A stretch of DNA of 64,000 bases. It comes from Shewanella baltica (GTDB taxonomy: Bacteria > Pseudomonadota > Gammaproteobacteria > Enterobacterales > Shewanellaceae). Positions 18,381-27,940 of the stretch are shown here, piece after piece. The DNA is taken from the NCBI RefSeq assembly GCF_900456975.1, contig NZ_UGYM01000002.1, positions 1,364,001 to 1,428,000 of the forward strand, read 5' to 3'. The first letter of the stretch is position 1, and each line of letters opens with the position of its first letter. The position numbers were made by a program, and so were the translations under genes. Below the pieces are notes generated by a model, which ran no database searches, was not told the origin of the DNA, and saw only the letters and a program-made list of their open reading frames with translations.

Positions 18381-19475
18381 ATGTCTGGAAACAGTATTGG
18401 TCAAAATTTTGTAGTGACGACGTTTGGTGAGAGTCACGGTGTTGCACTGGGTTGCATTATTGATGGTTGCCCACCAGGGCTTGAATTAACCGAAGCCGAT
18501 ATGCAGCATGATCTTGACCGCCGTCGCCCAGGGACATCCCGATATACCACGGCCCGCCGTGAGCCAGACGAAGTGCGGATTTTATCCGGCGTTTTCGAGG
18601 GTAAAACCACGGGTACCTCAATTGGACTCTTGATCGAAAATACCGATCAACGCAGTCAAGATTACTCTAATATCAAAGATTTATTCCGTCCGGGGCACGC
18701 CGATTATACCTACCAGCAAAAGTACGGTATGCGTGACTATCGTGGTGGTGGCCGCTCGTCTGCCCGTGAAACCGCGATGCGCGTTGCGGCAGGTGCGGTG
18801 GCTAAAAAGTATTTGAAGCAAGTTCATGGTATCGAGATCTATGGGTTTATGTCCCAGCTGGGTCCTATTTGTGCGCAGACTATTGATCTTGACCAAATTG
18901 AGCAAAATGCCTTTTTCTTTCCCGATGCCAGCAAGCTGGAAGCGCTTGATGAATACATGCGTGAGCTGAAAAAATCCGGTGACTCCATAGGCGCGAAAAT
19001 CTCGGTTATCGCGACAGGTGTACCAGTGGGTTTAGGTGAGCCAGTATTTGATCGATTGGATGCCGATATCGCCCACGCGCTGATGGGCATCAATGCCGTT
19101 AAAGGTGTTGAGATTGGTGATGGTTTTGGCGTAGTGACTCAAAAGGGCTCCGAAGGTCGTGACTTAATGTCACCTCAAGGCTTTGAATCTAACCATGCGG
19201 GCGGTGTGCTCGGTGGAATTTCATCGGGCCAGCCGATCATTGCCCATATTGCCTTAAAACCCACATCAAGCATCAGTGTGCCGGGCCAAAGTATGACGGC
19301 GCAGGGTGAAATGGCCGAAGTTGTCACTAAAGGTCGTCACGATCCCTGTGTTGGGATCCGCGCTGTACCGATTGCCGAAGCTATGCTTGCTATTGTGTTG
19401 ATGGATCACTTGCTAAGACACAGAGCGCAAAATCAGGATGTACGCAGTCACACGCCCGTGCTTGGTATGCGATAG
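18381..19475 (+). CDS. aroC: Chorismate synthase AroC
   Basis: A 364-residue enzyme of the shikimate pathway that makes chorismate from EPSP using reduced FMN. Family motifs are [18 protein letters not shown] (about residues 13-30), RRPGTSRY (about 48-55) and the flavin-site segment [14 protein letters not shown] (about 107-120), with the C-terminal [18 protein letters not shown] (about 317-334). The ATG at 18381 is the conserved [10 protein letters not shown] start. A degenerate tandem repeat overlaps its last codons. Confidence 0.96.
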
Positions 19476-19560
19476 GCGCATGAAATAGGGGTATGAGATA
19501 GGCGCATGTGATAGATGGTATGCGATAACGATACAACAAGTGGCATGAGATAAAGGGAAT
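19464..19560 (+). repeat. Degenerate ~26-bp tandem repeat spanning the aroC stop
   Basis: Four imperfect copies of GGTATGCGATAGGCGCATG-like units begin near 19464, 19490, 19517 and 19542. The first copy contains the last aroC codons and its TAG. Confidence 0.75.
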
Positions 19561-19566
19561 GCGTTA

Positions 19567-20742
19567 ATGTCAACTTCTTCTAGCACAAGCCGGCAATTAC
19601 GCTGGCTTTGTGCCTGCTATTTTTTCTTCTTTTCTATTCTTGGTACTATGGTCCCTTATCTTGGGGTCTTCTTCGAAAAGCGCGGTTTTAATCCTCAAGA
19701 AATTGGCTTTTTACTCGCCATCCTGATGGCGACGCGCATCGTTGCCCCGAATGTGTGGGCCAAAGTGGCTGACCGAACCGGGATGCGTGCCGAGCTTATC
19801 AAAATGGGGGCGGGAGCCGCCGCGCTGGCGTATTTGAGTTTCTTCTACCATGGCGGTTTTGTGTATATGGCGCTGAGTCTGGCCCTCTATACCTTCTTTT
19901 GGAACGCAATCCTTGCCCAGCTTGAAGTGATCACCTTAGAAACCTTAGGCGAGAATGCCAGTCGCTACGGTCAAATTCGCAGTTGGGGCAGTGTCGGTTA
20001 TATCTGCCTGGTTGTCGGTGCGGGCTTTGCGATTGGCCAGTGGGGCACAGAAGTGCTGCCTTATATTGGTTTCTCATTATTTATTGGCATGTTAGCTAGT
20101 GCGTTGCCATTACCAGCAAATCGTTTAGTGCGTGACACCAGTCAAGTGCGGCCGCCATTACAATGGAATAGGGCGATTATTTGGTTCTTACTCTCGGCCA
20201 TGTTGCTGCAAATGAGCGCGGGACCTTTCTACGGCTTCTTCGTCTTATATTTAAAGCAAGCGGGTTACTCAGAATCTTCAGCGGGGATATTTGTCGCCCT
20301 TGGCGCTATGGCCGAAATCGTGATGTTTATGTTCGCGCCGCGTTTACTGGGCCGCTATGGTGTTAATACCCTATTGATTGTCAGTATCGGCATGACTTGC
20401 TTGCGTTGGTTGTTGGTCGCCTTTGGGGTTGATAGCGTGTTGTGGCTAGGTTTTAGTCAATTATTACATGCCTTTACCTTTGGCTTAACCCACGCGGCAT
20501 CGATTCAATTTGTGCACAGGCATTTCGATGCGAGTCACAGAAGCCAAGGTCAAGCCCTATACGCCAGCTTAAGTTTTGGGGTTGGCGGCGCGCTCGGTAC
20601 TTGGATTTGCGGCTATATTTGGGGCGATGGTAGCGGGGCGGTTTGGTCTTGGGTATTTGCAGCAGGATGCGCCTTTGCCGCTATGCTGGCGGTATTCTTT
20701 ATTCCTAGGGATAAACCTGGCGTTGCCGCCCATGCGGCCTAA
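19567..20742 (+). CDS. MFS transporter (MFS_1-like, HcaT-type)
   Basis: A 391-residue protein with about twelve hydrophobic segments, starting with WLCACYFFFFSILGTMVPYL (about 12-31). FFEKRGFNPQEIGFLLAI and the motif WAKVADRTG (about 60-68) place it in the MFS_1-like group that includes phenylpropionate/galactoside-like symporters; the substrate is unknown. It likely lies downstream of aroC in the same direction with 91 bp of repeat DNA between. The start at 19567 follows AAAGGGAATGCGTTA. Confidence 0.85.
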   Translation: MSTSSSTSRQLRWLCACYFFFFSILGTMVPYLGVFFEKRGFNPQEIGFLLAILMATRIVAPNVWAKVADRTGMRAELIKMGAGAAALAYLSFFYHGGFVYMALSLALYTFFWNAILAQLEVITLETLGENASRYGQIRSWGSVGYICLVVGAGFAIGQWGTEVLPYIGFSLFIGMLASALPLPANRLVRDTSQVRPPLQWNRAIIWFLLSAMLLQMSAGPFYGFFVLYLKQAGYSESSAGIFVALGAMAEIVMFMFAPRLLGRYGVNTLLIVSIGMTCLRWLLVAFGVDSVLWLGFSQLLHAFTFGLTHAASIQFVHRHFDASHRSQGQALYASLSFGVGGALGTWICGYIWGDGSGAVWSWVFAAGCAFAAMLAVFFIPRDKPGVAAHAA

Positions 20743-20841
20743 CAATGTCAATCTAGCAATATCAATCACGATTAAAAGCATCTATTAAGATACTAAAATA
20801 TAAAGATAAAAACTCCAAGATTGCGTTAAGTGAGGTAAAAG

Positions 20842-22020
20842 GTGATTCGGTTTCGTTTAGGGTTAGTGATCAATCCACTGGCTGGCTTAGGTGGCAGTGT
20901 TGGCCTTAAGGGCAGCGATGGCGTTGCCGAAGAGGCGCTTGCCTTGGGCGCCGAACCCAAAGCCGCTTTGCGTATGATGCAGGCCCTTGAGGTTATCCGT
21001 GATTATGCTGATGACATCGAGGTTATTACCGCTTCGGGCATCATGGGTGAAGACGCAGCAAAGTCACTGGGTTTTACCACGCGAGTGGTGTATCAAACCC
21101 CGGATAAAACACAGGCACTGGATACGCAGGCCGTTGTGCGTGCGCTGCTGGATGAACCGCTGGATTTACTGCTCTTTGCCGGTGGTGATGGCACGGCACG
21201 CGACGTTTACTCCGTGTTTGAGCAAGCCACTATCGATGACAAATTACCCGTGCTTGGTGTGCCCGCTGGCGTGAAAATTCATTCCGGCGTTTACGGTATT
21301 ACGCCCCATGCCTCTGGCATGGTGGTCAAAATGTTGCTCGATGGCGAACTCGTTAGTTTGATGTCCGCCGATGTGATGGATATCGACGAAGTGGCTTTTC
21401 GCCAAGGCACAGTGCGCGCCAAACGATTTGGTGAGCTTTTAGTGCCCGCCGAGCCGCGTTATGTGCAAGCGGTGAAGATGGGCGGCAAGGAAGTCGATGA
21501 ACTCGTGCTGGCCGATATCGCCGCCGATGTGATCAATCAAATGGAAGATGAACTGTACATCATGGGCTCTGGCAGTACGGTTGCCTTTGTGATGGAAGAG
21601 TTAGCTCTGGACAATACCCTGCTCGGTGTTGATCTCATTCAAGATAAAAACCTTGTTGGCAGTGACTTAACCGCGAATGAATTGCTTGAACTGACCCAAG
21701 ATAAGCCGACTAAGTTGGTGATCACTCTGATTGGCGGTCAAGGCCATATCTTAGGACGCGGCAATCAACAGTTGTCGCCAGAGCTCATTCGGCGCATCGG
21801 AAAAGACAATATTATTATCCTCGCCACAAAAACTAAGCTAAAAGCACTTGATGGACGACCACTAATTGTGGATAGTGGCGACCCTAAATTAGATAGCGAG
21901 CTTGGCGGCTATTATAAAGTGACGACGGGCTACCATGATTACGTCATGTATCAGGTGGCCAATCCAGATTTATTGGTCGCAGCAGATGTGTCGGCCAATC
22001 CAGTATTAATGGAGAGTTAG
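20842..22020 (+). CDS. ATP-NAD kinase-like protein (AcoX-related)
   Basis: A 392-residue protein starting at GTG with GAGG six bases upstream. The N-terminus has a dinucleotide-like LVINPLAGLGGSVGLKGSDG (about residues 7-26), and the NAD-kinase family motif GGDGTARD is at about 113-120. PAGVKIHSGVYGITP (about 140-154) matches the substrate loop of the AcoX/NAD-kinase-like group. It is longer than housekeeping NadK and probably a paralogue with an unknown nucleotide substrate. yfcL starts 5 bp downstream, suggesting an operon. Confidence 0.85.
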   Translation: MIRFRLGLVINPLAGLGGSVGLKGSDGVAEEALALGAEPKAALRMMQALEVIRDYADDIEVITASGIMGEDAAKSLGFTTRVVYQTPDKTQALDTQAVVRALLDEPLDLLLFAGGDGTARDVYSVFEQATIDDKLPVLGVPAGVKIHSGVYGITPHASGMVVKMLLDGELVSLMSADVMDIDEVAFRQGTVRAKRFGELLVPAEPRYVQAVKMGGKEVDELVLADIAADVINQMEDELYIMGSGSTVAFVMEELALDNTLLGVDLIQDKNLVGSDLTANELLELTQDKPTKLVITLIGGQGHILGRGNQQLSPELIRRIGKDNIIILATKTKLKALDGRPLIVDSGDPKLDSELGGYYKVTTGYHDYVMYQVANPDLLVAADVSANPVLMES

Positions 22021-22025
22021 ACCCA

Positions 22026-22310
22026 ATGTTAGAGCATTACGAAGACGCATTAGAACAGTGGATCGCCAGTGTAGTCAGCCATGGTGATGACGATGCTTTG
22101 TTTGCCTGTGGCTATTTACAGGGCCATGTCGCCGTTGTGTTATCACAACTTGAAGCGCAGGGTGCAACCGATCTCGATGCCCTTATGTTGAAAATGACCG
22201 ATTGTTTAGCACTCGCGCGCCAAGAATTAAATGATGCCGATTATGCCTTGGTTGAACAGGCATGGGCACAGCTGCATGCAAGGATTGTAGGCGAATTTGA
22301 TGTTGCCTAG
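22026..22310 (+). CDS. yfcL: YfcL family protein
   Basis: A 94-residue acidic helical protein (MLEHYEDALEQWIASVVSHG start). YfcL genes lie between aroC and mnmC/fabB in enterobacteria, and the same neighbourhood is present here. Function is unknown. The stop overlaps the beginning of the next gene, supporting cotranscription. Confidence 0.85.
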   Translation: MLEHYEDALEQWIASVVSHGDDDALFACGYLQGHVAVVLSQLEAQGATDLDALMLKMTDCLALARQELNDADYALVEQAWAQLHARIVGEFDVA

Positions 22311-23076
22311 CGTTATGCCTATGACTGACAACGAGCAAGTGACTAATACTGCAGTGACTAGTACCGAAGTAACGAGTACAGAAATGCCAAGTGCTGAATT
22401 AGCCAGTGAGCAAACGCTAGATGCCAGCGCAGTATTTATCGGCTTAGTGAATCCTAAAACGCCCGTTAACGTCGGCGGTATTATGCGCGCATCGGGTTGT
22501 TATGGCGTTGACGGGGTATTTTATACAGGCAGGCGCTACGAGTTAGCCGCGCGTTCGGGTGCAGTGCAATACCATGTCGATACTAAGGATGCTGGAGAGC
22601 GCATTCCGCTCACCGGCGTGACTTCATTACTCGCCTCGATTCCGGCGGACACTAAGCTCATTTGTGTGGATTTGGTGGTTGGCGCGACGCCGCTGCCGGA
22701 TTTTGTCCATCCCGCGAAGGCCTTTTATGTGTTTGGTCCTGAAGATGGCACCATTGGCCAAGAGATTATCGATAAAGCCGATGCCGTAGTGTATGTGCCA
22801 ACGGTCGGGTGTATGAATCTTGCTGCGTCGGTCAATGTGTTGTTATACGACAGATTGGCGAAATCTCACCGTGAGGCTGCAAGCCTGACATCGAGCCTAG
22901 TACCCAGTCTTAGCGGTGATGCGCTTATTCGTCAGAGTCGCGATAACAACAATCGTACTCGGGTAAAAGTGCCCAGAGCGCCGCGAAAACCTCGACATGC
23001 TGAAGCTAGCAGTCTTGAGTCTAGCAAAGTGGAGCCTAGCAGCATTGATAGCTCTATCGTCATCACAGCCGCTTAA
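22300..23076 (+). CDS. TrmH-family RNA methyltransferase
   Basis: A SPOUT-class methyltransferase of about 258 residues. The family motifs are NVGGIMRASGCYGVDGVFYTG (motif 1 region, split, about residues 56-76), FYVFGPEDGTIGQEII (about 143-158) and VYVPTVGCMNLAASVNVLLYD (motif 3 region, split, about 166-186). Substrate RNA is not evident. The N-terminal about 45 residues and C-terminal about 60 residues are Ser/Thr/Glu-rich low complexity and may be disordered. ATG 22300 has TAGG eight bases upstream; ATGs at 22315 and 22321 are alternatives. It overlaps yfcL. Confidence 0.85.
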   Translation: MLPSVMPMTDNEQVTNTAVTSTEVTSTEMPSAELASEQTLDASAVFIGLVNPKTPVNVGGIMRASGCYGVDGVFYTGRRYELAARSGAVQYHVDTKDAGERIPLTGVTSLLASIPADTKLICVDLVVGATPLPDFVHPAKAFYVFGPEDGTIGQEIIDKADAVVYVPTVGCMNLAASVNVLLYDRLAKSHREAASLTSSLVPSLSGDALIRQSRDNNNRTRVKVPRAPRKPRHAEASSLESSKVEPSSIDSSIVITAA

Positions 23077-23096
23077 GTGGTTTACAGAAAACATTT

Positions 23097-23132
23097 AAAA
23101 AAGGGATTAAGCCATGGCTTAATCCCTTTTTT
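23097..23132. terminator. Bidirectional terminator between the methyltransferase and mnmC
   Basis: A fully palindromic 36-nt segment: AAAAAAGGGATTAAGCC (23097-23113) and its complement up to 23132. It carries A and T runs on both sides and separates convergent genes. Confidence 0.93.
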
Positions 23133-23170
23133 ATAGTGCTCAAAACGTTATTTTTCTAGCGATTGATTGC

Positions 23171-25297
23171 CTAGAGCGCTTTACCCTTGAGCAATTTTCG
23201 CAGCCACATGCGATTGGGGTTGAGTTTACACAGGGTTTCTTTATCGAGCGGTATTGGCTCGCCGCAAAGCTGCGCCGCGAGACATTCGGCGGCCAGTGGC
23301 CCAGAACTGAGTCCCCGTGAGCCTAACCCACCAAGAATATACAGTCCTTGATGCACCGGCGCTGGCGTGGTTTGCCAGTAGTGGCGACTTTCTTTAGTGT
23401 GTTGATGTTGCTCATAATCCTCAAGAATTTTCGCCACATCGGGCGCGCAGCCCATCATAGGGAAATGATCCCGCGTCACCATACGCACGCCGACGCGGGC
23501 ATTGTTGCCATTCATGTTGATATCTTCAAGCCAGCTTTGGTTCGGATAACTCTCGTGCATTTTCATGAGGTTTTCTTGTTGTTCCTGCGGGCAAAAGTCT
23601 AAATGCTCGGGTTCTTTAACGTAACTCGCGCCAAGGCAGTGGAGTCCTTGGTAACTTGGCGTTAAATAACCGTTTGCGCACAGCACAGTTGCGAGCTGAC
23701 TCAATTGAAATTGAGCGGGCACATGGCTGACTTGACCGCGAAAGGGGCTAATTTGTAATTTGTTACTGGCATCAAATTGTGTCAATTCAGCGCCATTGGC
23801 GAGTACAAGTTGCGCGAAGGGGCCAAAGCGATGCTTGGTGGCGATTAAATACCAACCTTCACTTTGATACTCAATTTCAAGGATTTCAGTCTCCAAATGG
23901 AGTTTAACCTCGGTAAGCTGCAGCGCTTTTTGTATCGCAGCGTCGGCATATTCAAATGGGCAAACCCAGCCACCTAAGGGATAAAAAAAGCCTGGCTTAT
24001 CGAGATTGATTTTGGCAATGGCATTGGCTTGCTCAGCATCAACGGCGTAGGCGATTTCACTTGGCCAGGGTTGGCCTTGGATGATTTTATCGAGTCGTAA
24101 TTGGCTGCGTTCATCGTGGGCGGTTTGCAATACGCCGCAAAAATCATGGGAAATCGGCGTCTGATTGCCGGCGGGGGCGGATGTCAGCGCCTGCACTCGA
24201 CGTCGGCTAAATAAAAATGCCTGTTGGAAAAAGCGGCTCAGTTCGTCATTTTCTGGGGTCAGCAGCGGATAAATGGCTCCTTGGCGATTGCCCGATGCGC
24301 CTTGGCCTAGCTCGGCATCTTTACAAAATACCTGTGCACCTTGGCCGCGCTCAGCCAAAGACAGCGCCAAATGCGCCGAGGCTAAGCCGCCGCCTATAAT
24401 GGCAATTGAGCTTTGCGTCGCCGAGGATAAGATTGCAGCCATAGGATTAAAAGCATAGGCTTTAGCGTCTTGCTGACGTAGGACTTGGCGCTCGTGAAGC
24501 AGTACGGCGTCAGGCTGGTGGTTAATCAGTGTGACTGGCTGATGGATACCCAGAGCTTTGGTAGCAAGCTCATTGATATCGCTCACAGTAAAGCCACAGG
24601 CTTGGAAACGGTTGATTGTTGTTTCGCTTAATCCGCTTGATTCGCTTAATCCAATCGTGGCAATGGTCGCGCTATCGTCACTGAGTTTTGCCATCTGCCA
24701 GTGGCTTTGATGATGTAGCGCCTGTAGCAGATGGGGCAATATCAACCAGTGTTGAACCGGATGCATTGGCGAATGGCTGAGTGAACTGAGCTGGGTTTGA
24801 ATATCACCAAAGTGCAGGTCGATAGTGGTACGACCGTCATCAAAAATTAATCTCTGGCAACCTATAATAGCCGTCGGCTCAGCATCGAGTAAGGTTTGAG
24901 CAAGTTGGCTGAGCTCAGATTTACACTCCAACGCTGACGCTTGCTTTGATTCAAGATTTGGCTCGAATGGGGTTTCTTTCACAAGAGCGAGTGATTGATC
25001 CCAAAGTGATTTAAGTTCGTACGCATTAATCGGATTGGGTTCGAACACCTTAAGGAGTAAACGTTGGCTAGGATTCGCCTGAGTGCGCCACCAAGATAAG
25101 AGTTCAAGCCCGTTACCTAAACCAATTTGGCCTAATATTAAGAGTTTTTGCTGTGAATGAGCCTCAAATACCCGCTGCTGATAAATGCTCAACTTGCTGA
25201 GATAGTGTGCATCAGTGTCAGCGGTTGCGGGATAAAGGTTGATTAATTGCTGGTAATCACGCTTAATTTGGCAAGGTTTATTGGGCTCTGCAGTCAA
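23171..25297 (-). CDS. mnmC: MnmC (tRNA mnm5s2U34 biosynthesis) with degenerate N-terminal methyltransferase half
   Basis: A 708-residue homologue of bifunctional MnmC. The C-terminal FAD-dependent oxidase half is intact: IAIIGGGLASAHLALSLAER (about residues 297-316), GASGNRQGAIYPLL and the terminal NPNRMWLRKLLKGKAL. In the N-terminal half, the SAM-binding motif written as ESGFGTGLNFL in E. coli reads GQIGLGNGLELL here (about 57-68), and the catalytic FLDGFAPAKNP segment is absent, replaced by an unrelated WLILPHLLQALHH. So the oxidase (cmnm5 to nm5) is likely active, while methylation is doubtful. The gene is divergent from fabB, as in E. coli. Confidence 0.9.
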   Translation of the reverse strand: MTAEPNKPCQIKRDYQQLINLYPATADTDAHYLSKLSIYQQRVFEAHSQQKLLILGQIGLGNGLELLSWWRTQANPSQRLLLKVFEPNPINAYELKSLWDQSLALVKETPFEPNLESKQASALECKSELSQLAQTLLDAEPTAIIGCQRLIFDDGRTTIDLHFGDIQTQLSSLSHSPMHPVQHWLILPHLLQALHHQSHWQMAKLSDDSATIATIGLSESSGLSETTINRFQACGFTVSDINELATKALGIHQPVTLINHQPDAVLLHERQVLRQQDAKAYAFNPMAAILSSATQSSIAIIGGGLASAHLALSLAERGQGAQVFCKDAELGQGASGNRQGAIYPLLTPENDELSRFFQQAFLFSRRRVQALTSAPAGNQTPISHDFCGVLQTAHDERSQLRLDKIIQGQPWPSEIAYAVDAEQANAIAKINLDKPGFFYPLGGWVCPFEYADAAIQKALQLTEVKLHLETEILEIEYQSEGWYLIATKHRFGPFAQLVLANGAELTQFDASNKLQISPFRGQVSHVPAQFQLSQLATVLCANGYLTPSYQGLHCLGASYVKEPEHLDFCPQEQQENLMKMHESYPNQSWLEDINMNGNNARVGVRMVTRDHFPMMGCAPDVAKILEDYEQHQHTKESRHYWQTTPAPVHQGLYILGGLGSRGLSSGPLAAECLAAQLCGEPIPLDKETLCKLNPNRMWLRKLLKGKAL

Positions 25298-25411
25298 AGA
25301 AATTTACTCTCGGTCTCATAATTGGCATTATTTTACTCGCCTTTATGGAAAGCTGACCACTTAATTGAGTCAAAACAGATACTATTGGCTCAGCGAAAAG
25401 TAGGTACTGAC

Positions 25412-26647
25412 ATGTACACAATGGATAGCAATAAAATGAAAAGAGTCGTGATCACCGGAATGGGTGTTGTTTCAAGTATCGGTAATAACAAGCAAGAAGT
25501 GACCGAGTCACTGAAAGCGGGCCGCAGTGGTATTACGCATTCAGCTCAGTTTGAAGAGATGCAGTTACGTAGCCACGTATGGGGTGACATCAAGTTAAAC
25601 CCAGCTGAGCATATCGATCGTAAAGCGCTACGCTTCATGGGCGATGCCGCTGCCTATGCTTACATTGCGATGCAAGAAGCCGTTAGCGATGCCAATTTAA
25701 CTGAAGAGCAATATTCAGATCCGCGCGTCGGTTTGATTGTCGGTACAGGCGGTGCATCATCGTCTAACCAAGTGCAATCTGCCGATACACTGCGTGAAAA
25801 AGGCGTTAAACGTGTTGGTCCGTATATTGTGCCTCGCATCATGTCGAGCACGGCCAGCGCTTGTTTGGCTACGCCATTTAAAATTAAAGGCATGAACTAT
25901 TCTATCAGTTCAGCCTGTGCAACCAGCGCCCACTGTATTGGTCACGCCGTTGAACTTATCCAAATGGGTAAGCAAGACATGGTGTTTGCCGGTGGTGCTG
26001 AAGAAGTGGATTGGACGCTGACCATGGGCTTTGATGCTATGGGCGCACTGTCAACTAAGTATAATGCCACACCAGAAAAAGCCTCTCGTACCTATGATGC
26101 AGACCGTGATGGTTTTGTGATCTCTGGCGGCGGCGGTATTTTAGTGGTTGAAGAGTTAGAGCATGCTCTGGCTCGCGGCGCAAAAATTTACGCTGAAGTG
26201 ATTGGTTATGGCGCGTCTTCAGACGGTTATGACATGGTAGCGCCATCTGGCGAAGGCGCTGTGCGTTGTATGCAAATGGCGATGATGGATGTCGATACCC
26301 CAATCGATTACATCAACACTCATGGCACTTCAACGCCAGTGGGCGACGTGCGTGAATTAGAAGCGCTACGTGAAGTCTTCAAAGACAAGTGCCCACCGAT
26401 TGCATCGACTAAGTCTATGACAGGTCATGCATTAGGCGCCGCAGGCGTACATGAAGCGATTTACAGCTTAATCATGATGGAAAACAGCTTTATTGCCCCA
26501 AGCATCAATATCGAAAATCTGGACGACGCGGCGAAAGATATGCCTATCGTTCGTGAATATCGCGATGCTGAGCTGAATACAGTCATGAGTAACAGCTTTG
26601 GTTTTGGCGGTACAAACGCCACGCTAGTGATGCGTAAATTCAAATAA
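25412..26647 (+). CDS. fabB: 3-oxoacyl-ACP synthase I FabB
   Basis: A 411-residue (from 25412) beta-ketoacyl-ACP synthase for fatty acid elongation and unsaturated fatty acid synthesis. The Cys-His-His triad is in [20 protein letters not shown] and [11 protein letters not shown]. The family N-terminus [14 protein letters not shown] begins at 25436; ATG 25412, which adds MYTMDSNK, has TAGG seven bases upstream and is chosen, though 25436 remains possible. It is monocistronic, with a terminator at 26670. Confidence 0.93.
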   Translation: MYTMDSNKMKRVVITGMGVVSSIGNNKQEVTESLKAGRSGITHSAQFEEMQLRSHVWGDIKLNPAEHIDRKALRFMGDAAAYAYIAMQEAVSDANLTEEQYSDPRVGLIVGTGGASSSNQVQSADTLREKGVKRVGPYIVPRIMSSTASACLATPFKIKGMNYSISSACATSAHCIGHAVELIQMGKQDMVFAGGAEEVDWTLTMGFDAMGALSTKYNATPEKASRTYDADRDGFVISGGGGILVVEELEHALARGAKIYAEVIGYGASSDGYDMVAPSGEGAVRCMQMAMMDVDTPIDYINTHGTSTPVGDVRELEALREVFKDKCPPIASTKSMTGHALGAAGVHEAIYSLIMMENSFIAPSINIENLDDAAKDMPIVREYRDAELNTVMSNSFGFGGTNATLVMRKFK

Positions 26648-26669
26648 GTTTGTTTATCAAACGCGATAG

Positions 26670-26696
26670 AAGGGAAGCTTAGGCTTCCCTTTTTTA
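26670..26696 (+). terminator. Rho-independent terminator after fabB
   Basis: AAGGGAAGC (26670-26678) pairs with GCTTCCCTT (26683-26691) and is followed by TTTTT. Confidence 0.9.
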
Positions 26697-26807
26697 TGGG
26701 CGTTTTATGTGAACCTGTTGCATAGGCAGGGATTTATCCCATTAGTCTTGTTAGAATACCGAGCATCTTGATGCCTTCCATTCCCACTTTTATCCGATCA
26801 GGTGCCC

Positions 26808-27938
26808 ATGAAGATTTTAGTCGATGAAAATATGCCCTATGTTGAACCGCTATTTGGCGATCTCGGGGACATTATTCCTGTTAACGGCCGCACGTTAACC
26901 GCAGAGCAAGTGCGCGAGGCCGATGTGCTATTAGTGCGCTCGGTCACCAAAGTGAATGCCGAGTTGCTCTCAGGCAATAACAAGCTGAAATTTGTCGGCA
27001 GTGCCACCATAGGCACAGATCATGTGGATTTAGCCTATCTTGCTGAGCGTAATATTCCCTTCTCTAATGCACCAGGTTGCAATGCGACTGCGGTCGGGGA
27101 GTTTGCTTTTATCGCTATGCTGGAGTTAGCACAGCGCTTTAATTCGCCACTTAAGGGCAAGGTCGTCGGCATAGTGGGCGCGGGCAACACTGGCACTGCG
27201 ACGGCAAAATGTTTGCAAGCCTATGGTATTAAAGTACTGCTTAACGATCCCATCAAAGCTGCAGAGGGCGATCCGCGCAGTTTTGTGAGCTTAGAAACCA
27301 TCATGGCGCAGGCCGATATCATCAGTTTGCATGTGCCCATCACGCGCACTGGCGAGCATAAAACCAAGTATTTGTTCGATGAGGCGCGCTTAAAGGCACT
27401 CAAACCCAATACATGGTTAGTGAATTGCTGCCGCGGTGATGTGATAGATAATCAGGCGCTTATTAAAGTGAAGCAGCAACGTGACGATCTTAAATTAGTG
27501 CTCGACGTGTGGGAAGGCGAGCCAACACCGATGCCTGAACTGGTGCCTCTGGCTGAATTTGCCACCCCGCATATTGCAGGTTACAGCTTAGAAGGTAAGG
27601 CGCGCGGCACTTTTATGCTTTACCAAAACCTGTGTCAGTTGCTGAATGTGGCAGCCGATAAAAGCCTGCTGGATCTCTTGCCAAGCTTTAACATTAAGGC
27701 GGTCGAACTTGCGGCAGCGCCGAATGAAAAAGCCTTATTACAGCTTGCGCGCTTTGTCTATGATTTGCGCGACGATGACAAGATGTTCAGAAATACATTC
27801 TTAAATGAGAATGGCTTCGACACTATGAGAAAAAATCACCAACATAGACGCGAATTTAGTGCATTGGCGCTGGCTTATGACGGTCAATCTGAGGTAGATT
27901 GGTTGTCCAATTTAGGTTTTTCAGGAGTCGGTCAGTAG
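26808..27938 (+). CDS. pdxB: Erythronate-4-phosphate dehydrogenase PdxB
   Basis: A 376-residue D-isomer-specific 2-hydroxyacid dehydrogenase in pyridoxal phosphate synthesis. [20 protein letters not shown] is the standard PdxB start, so ATG 26808 is preferred to GTG 26802. The Rossmann motif is GIVGAGNTG (about residues 119-127); the catalytic Arg is in NCCRGDV and the His in TPHIAGYS, with the PdxB dimerisation domain at the C-terminus. asd starts 2 bp downstream, so the two form an operon. Confidence 0.95.
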   Translation: MKILVDENMPYVEPLFGDLGDIIPVNGRTLTAEQVREADVLLVRSVTKVNAELLSGNNKLKFVGSATIGTDHVDLAYLAERNIPFSNAPGCNATAVGEFAFIAMLELAQRFNSPLKGKVVGIVGAGNTGTATAKCLQAYGIKVLLNDPIKAAEGDPRSFVSLETIMAQADIISLHVPITRTGEHKTKYLFDEARLKALKPNTWLVNCCRGDVIDNQALIKVKQQRDDLKLVLDVWEGEPTPMPELVPLAEFATPHIAGYSLEGKARGTFMLYQNLCQLLNVAADKSLLDLLPSFNIKAVELAAAPNEKALLQLARFVYDLRDDDKMFRNTFLNENGFDTMRKNHQHRREFSALALAYDGQSEVDWLSNLGFSGVGQ

Positions 27939-27940
27939 CT

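Noticed and set aside
25360..25385. Possible FadR site upstream of fabB
   Set aside because: Only one half (TGACCA) resembles the operator; the other half does not match, so the call is not supportable.
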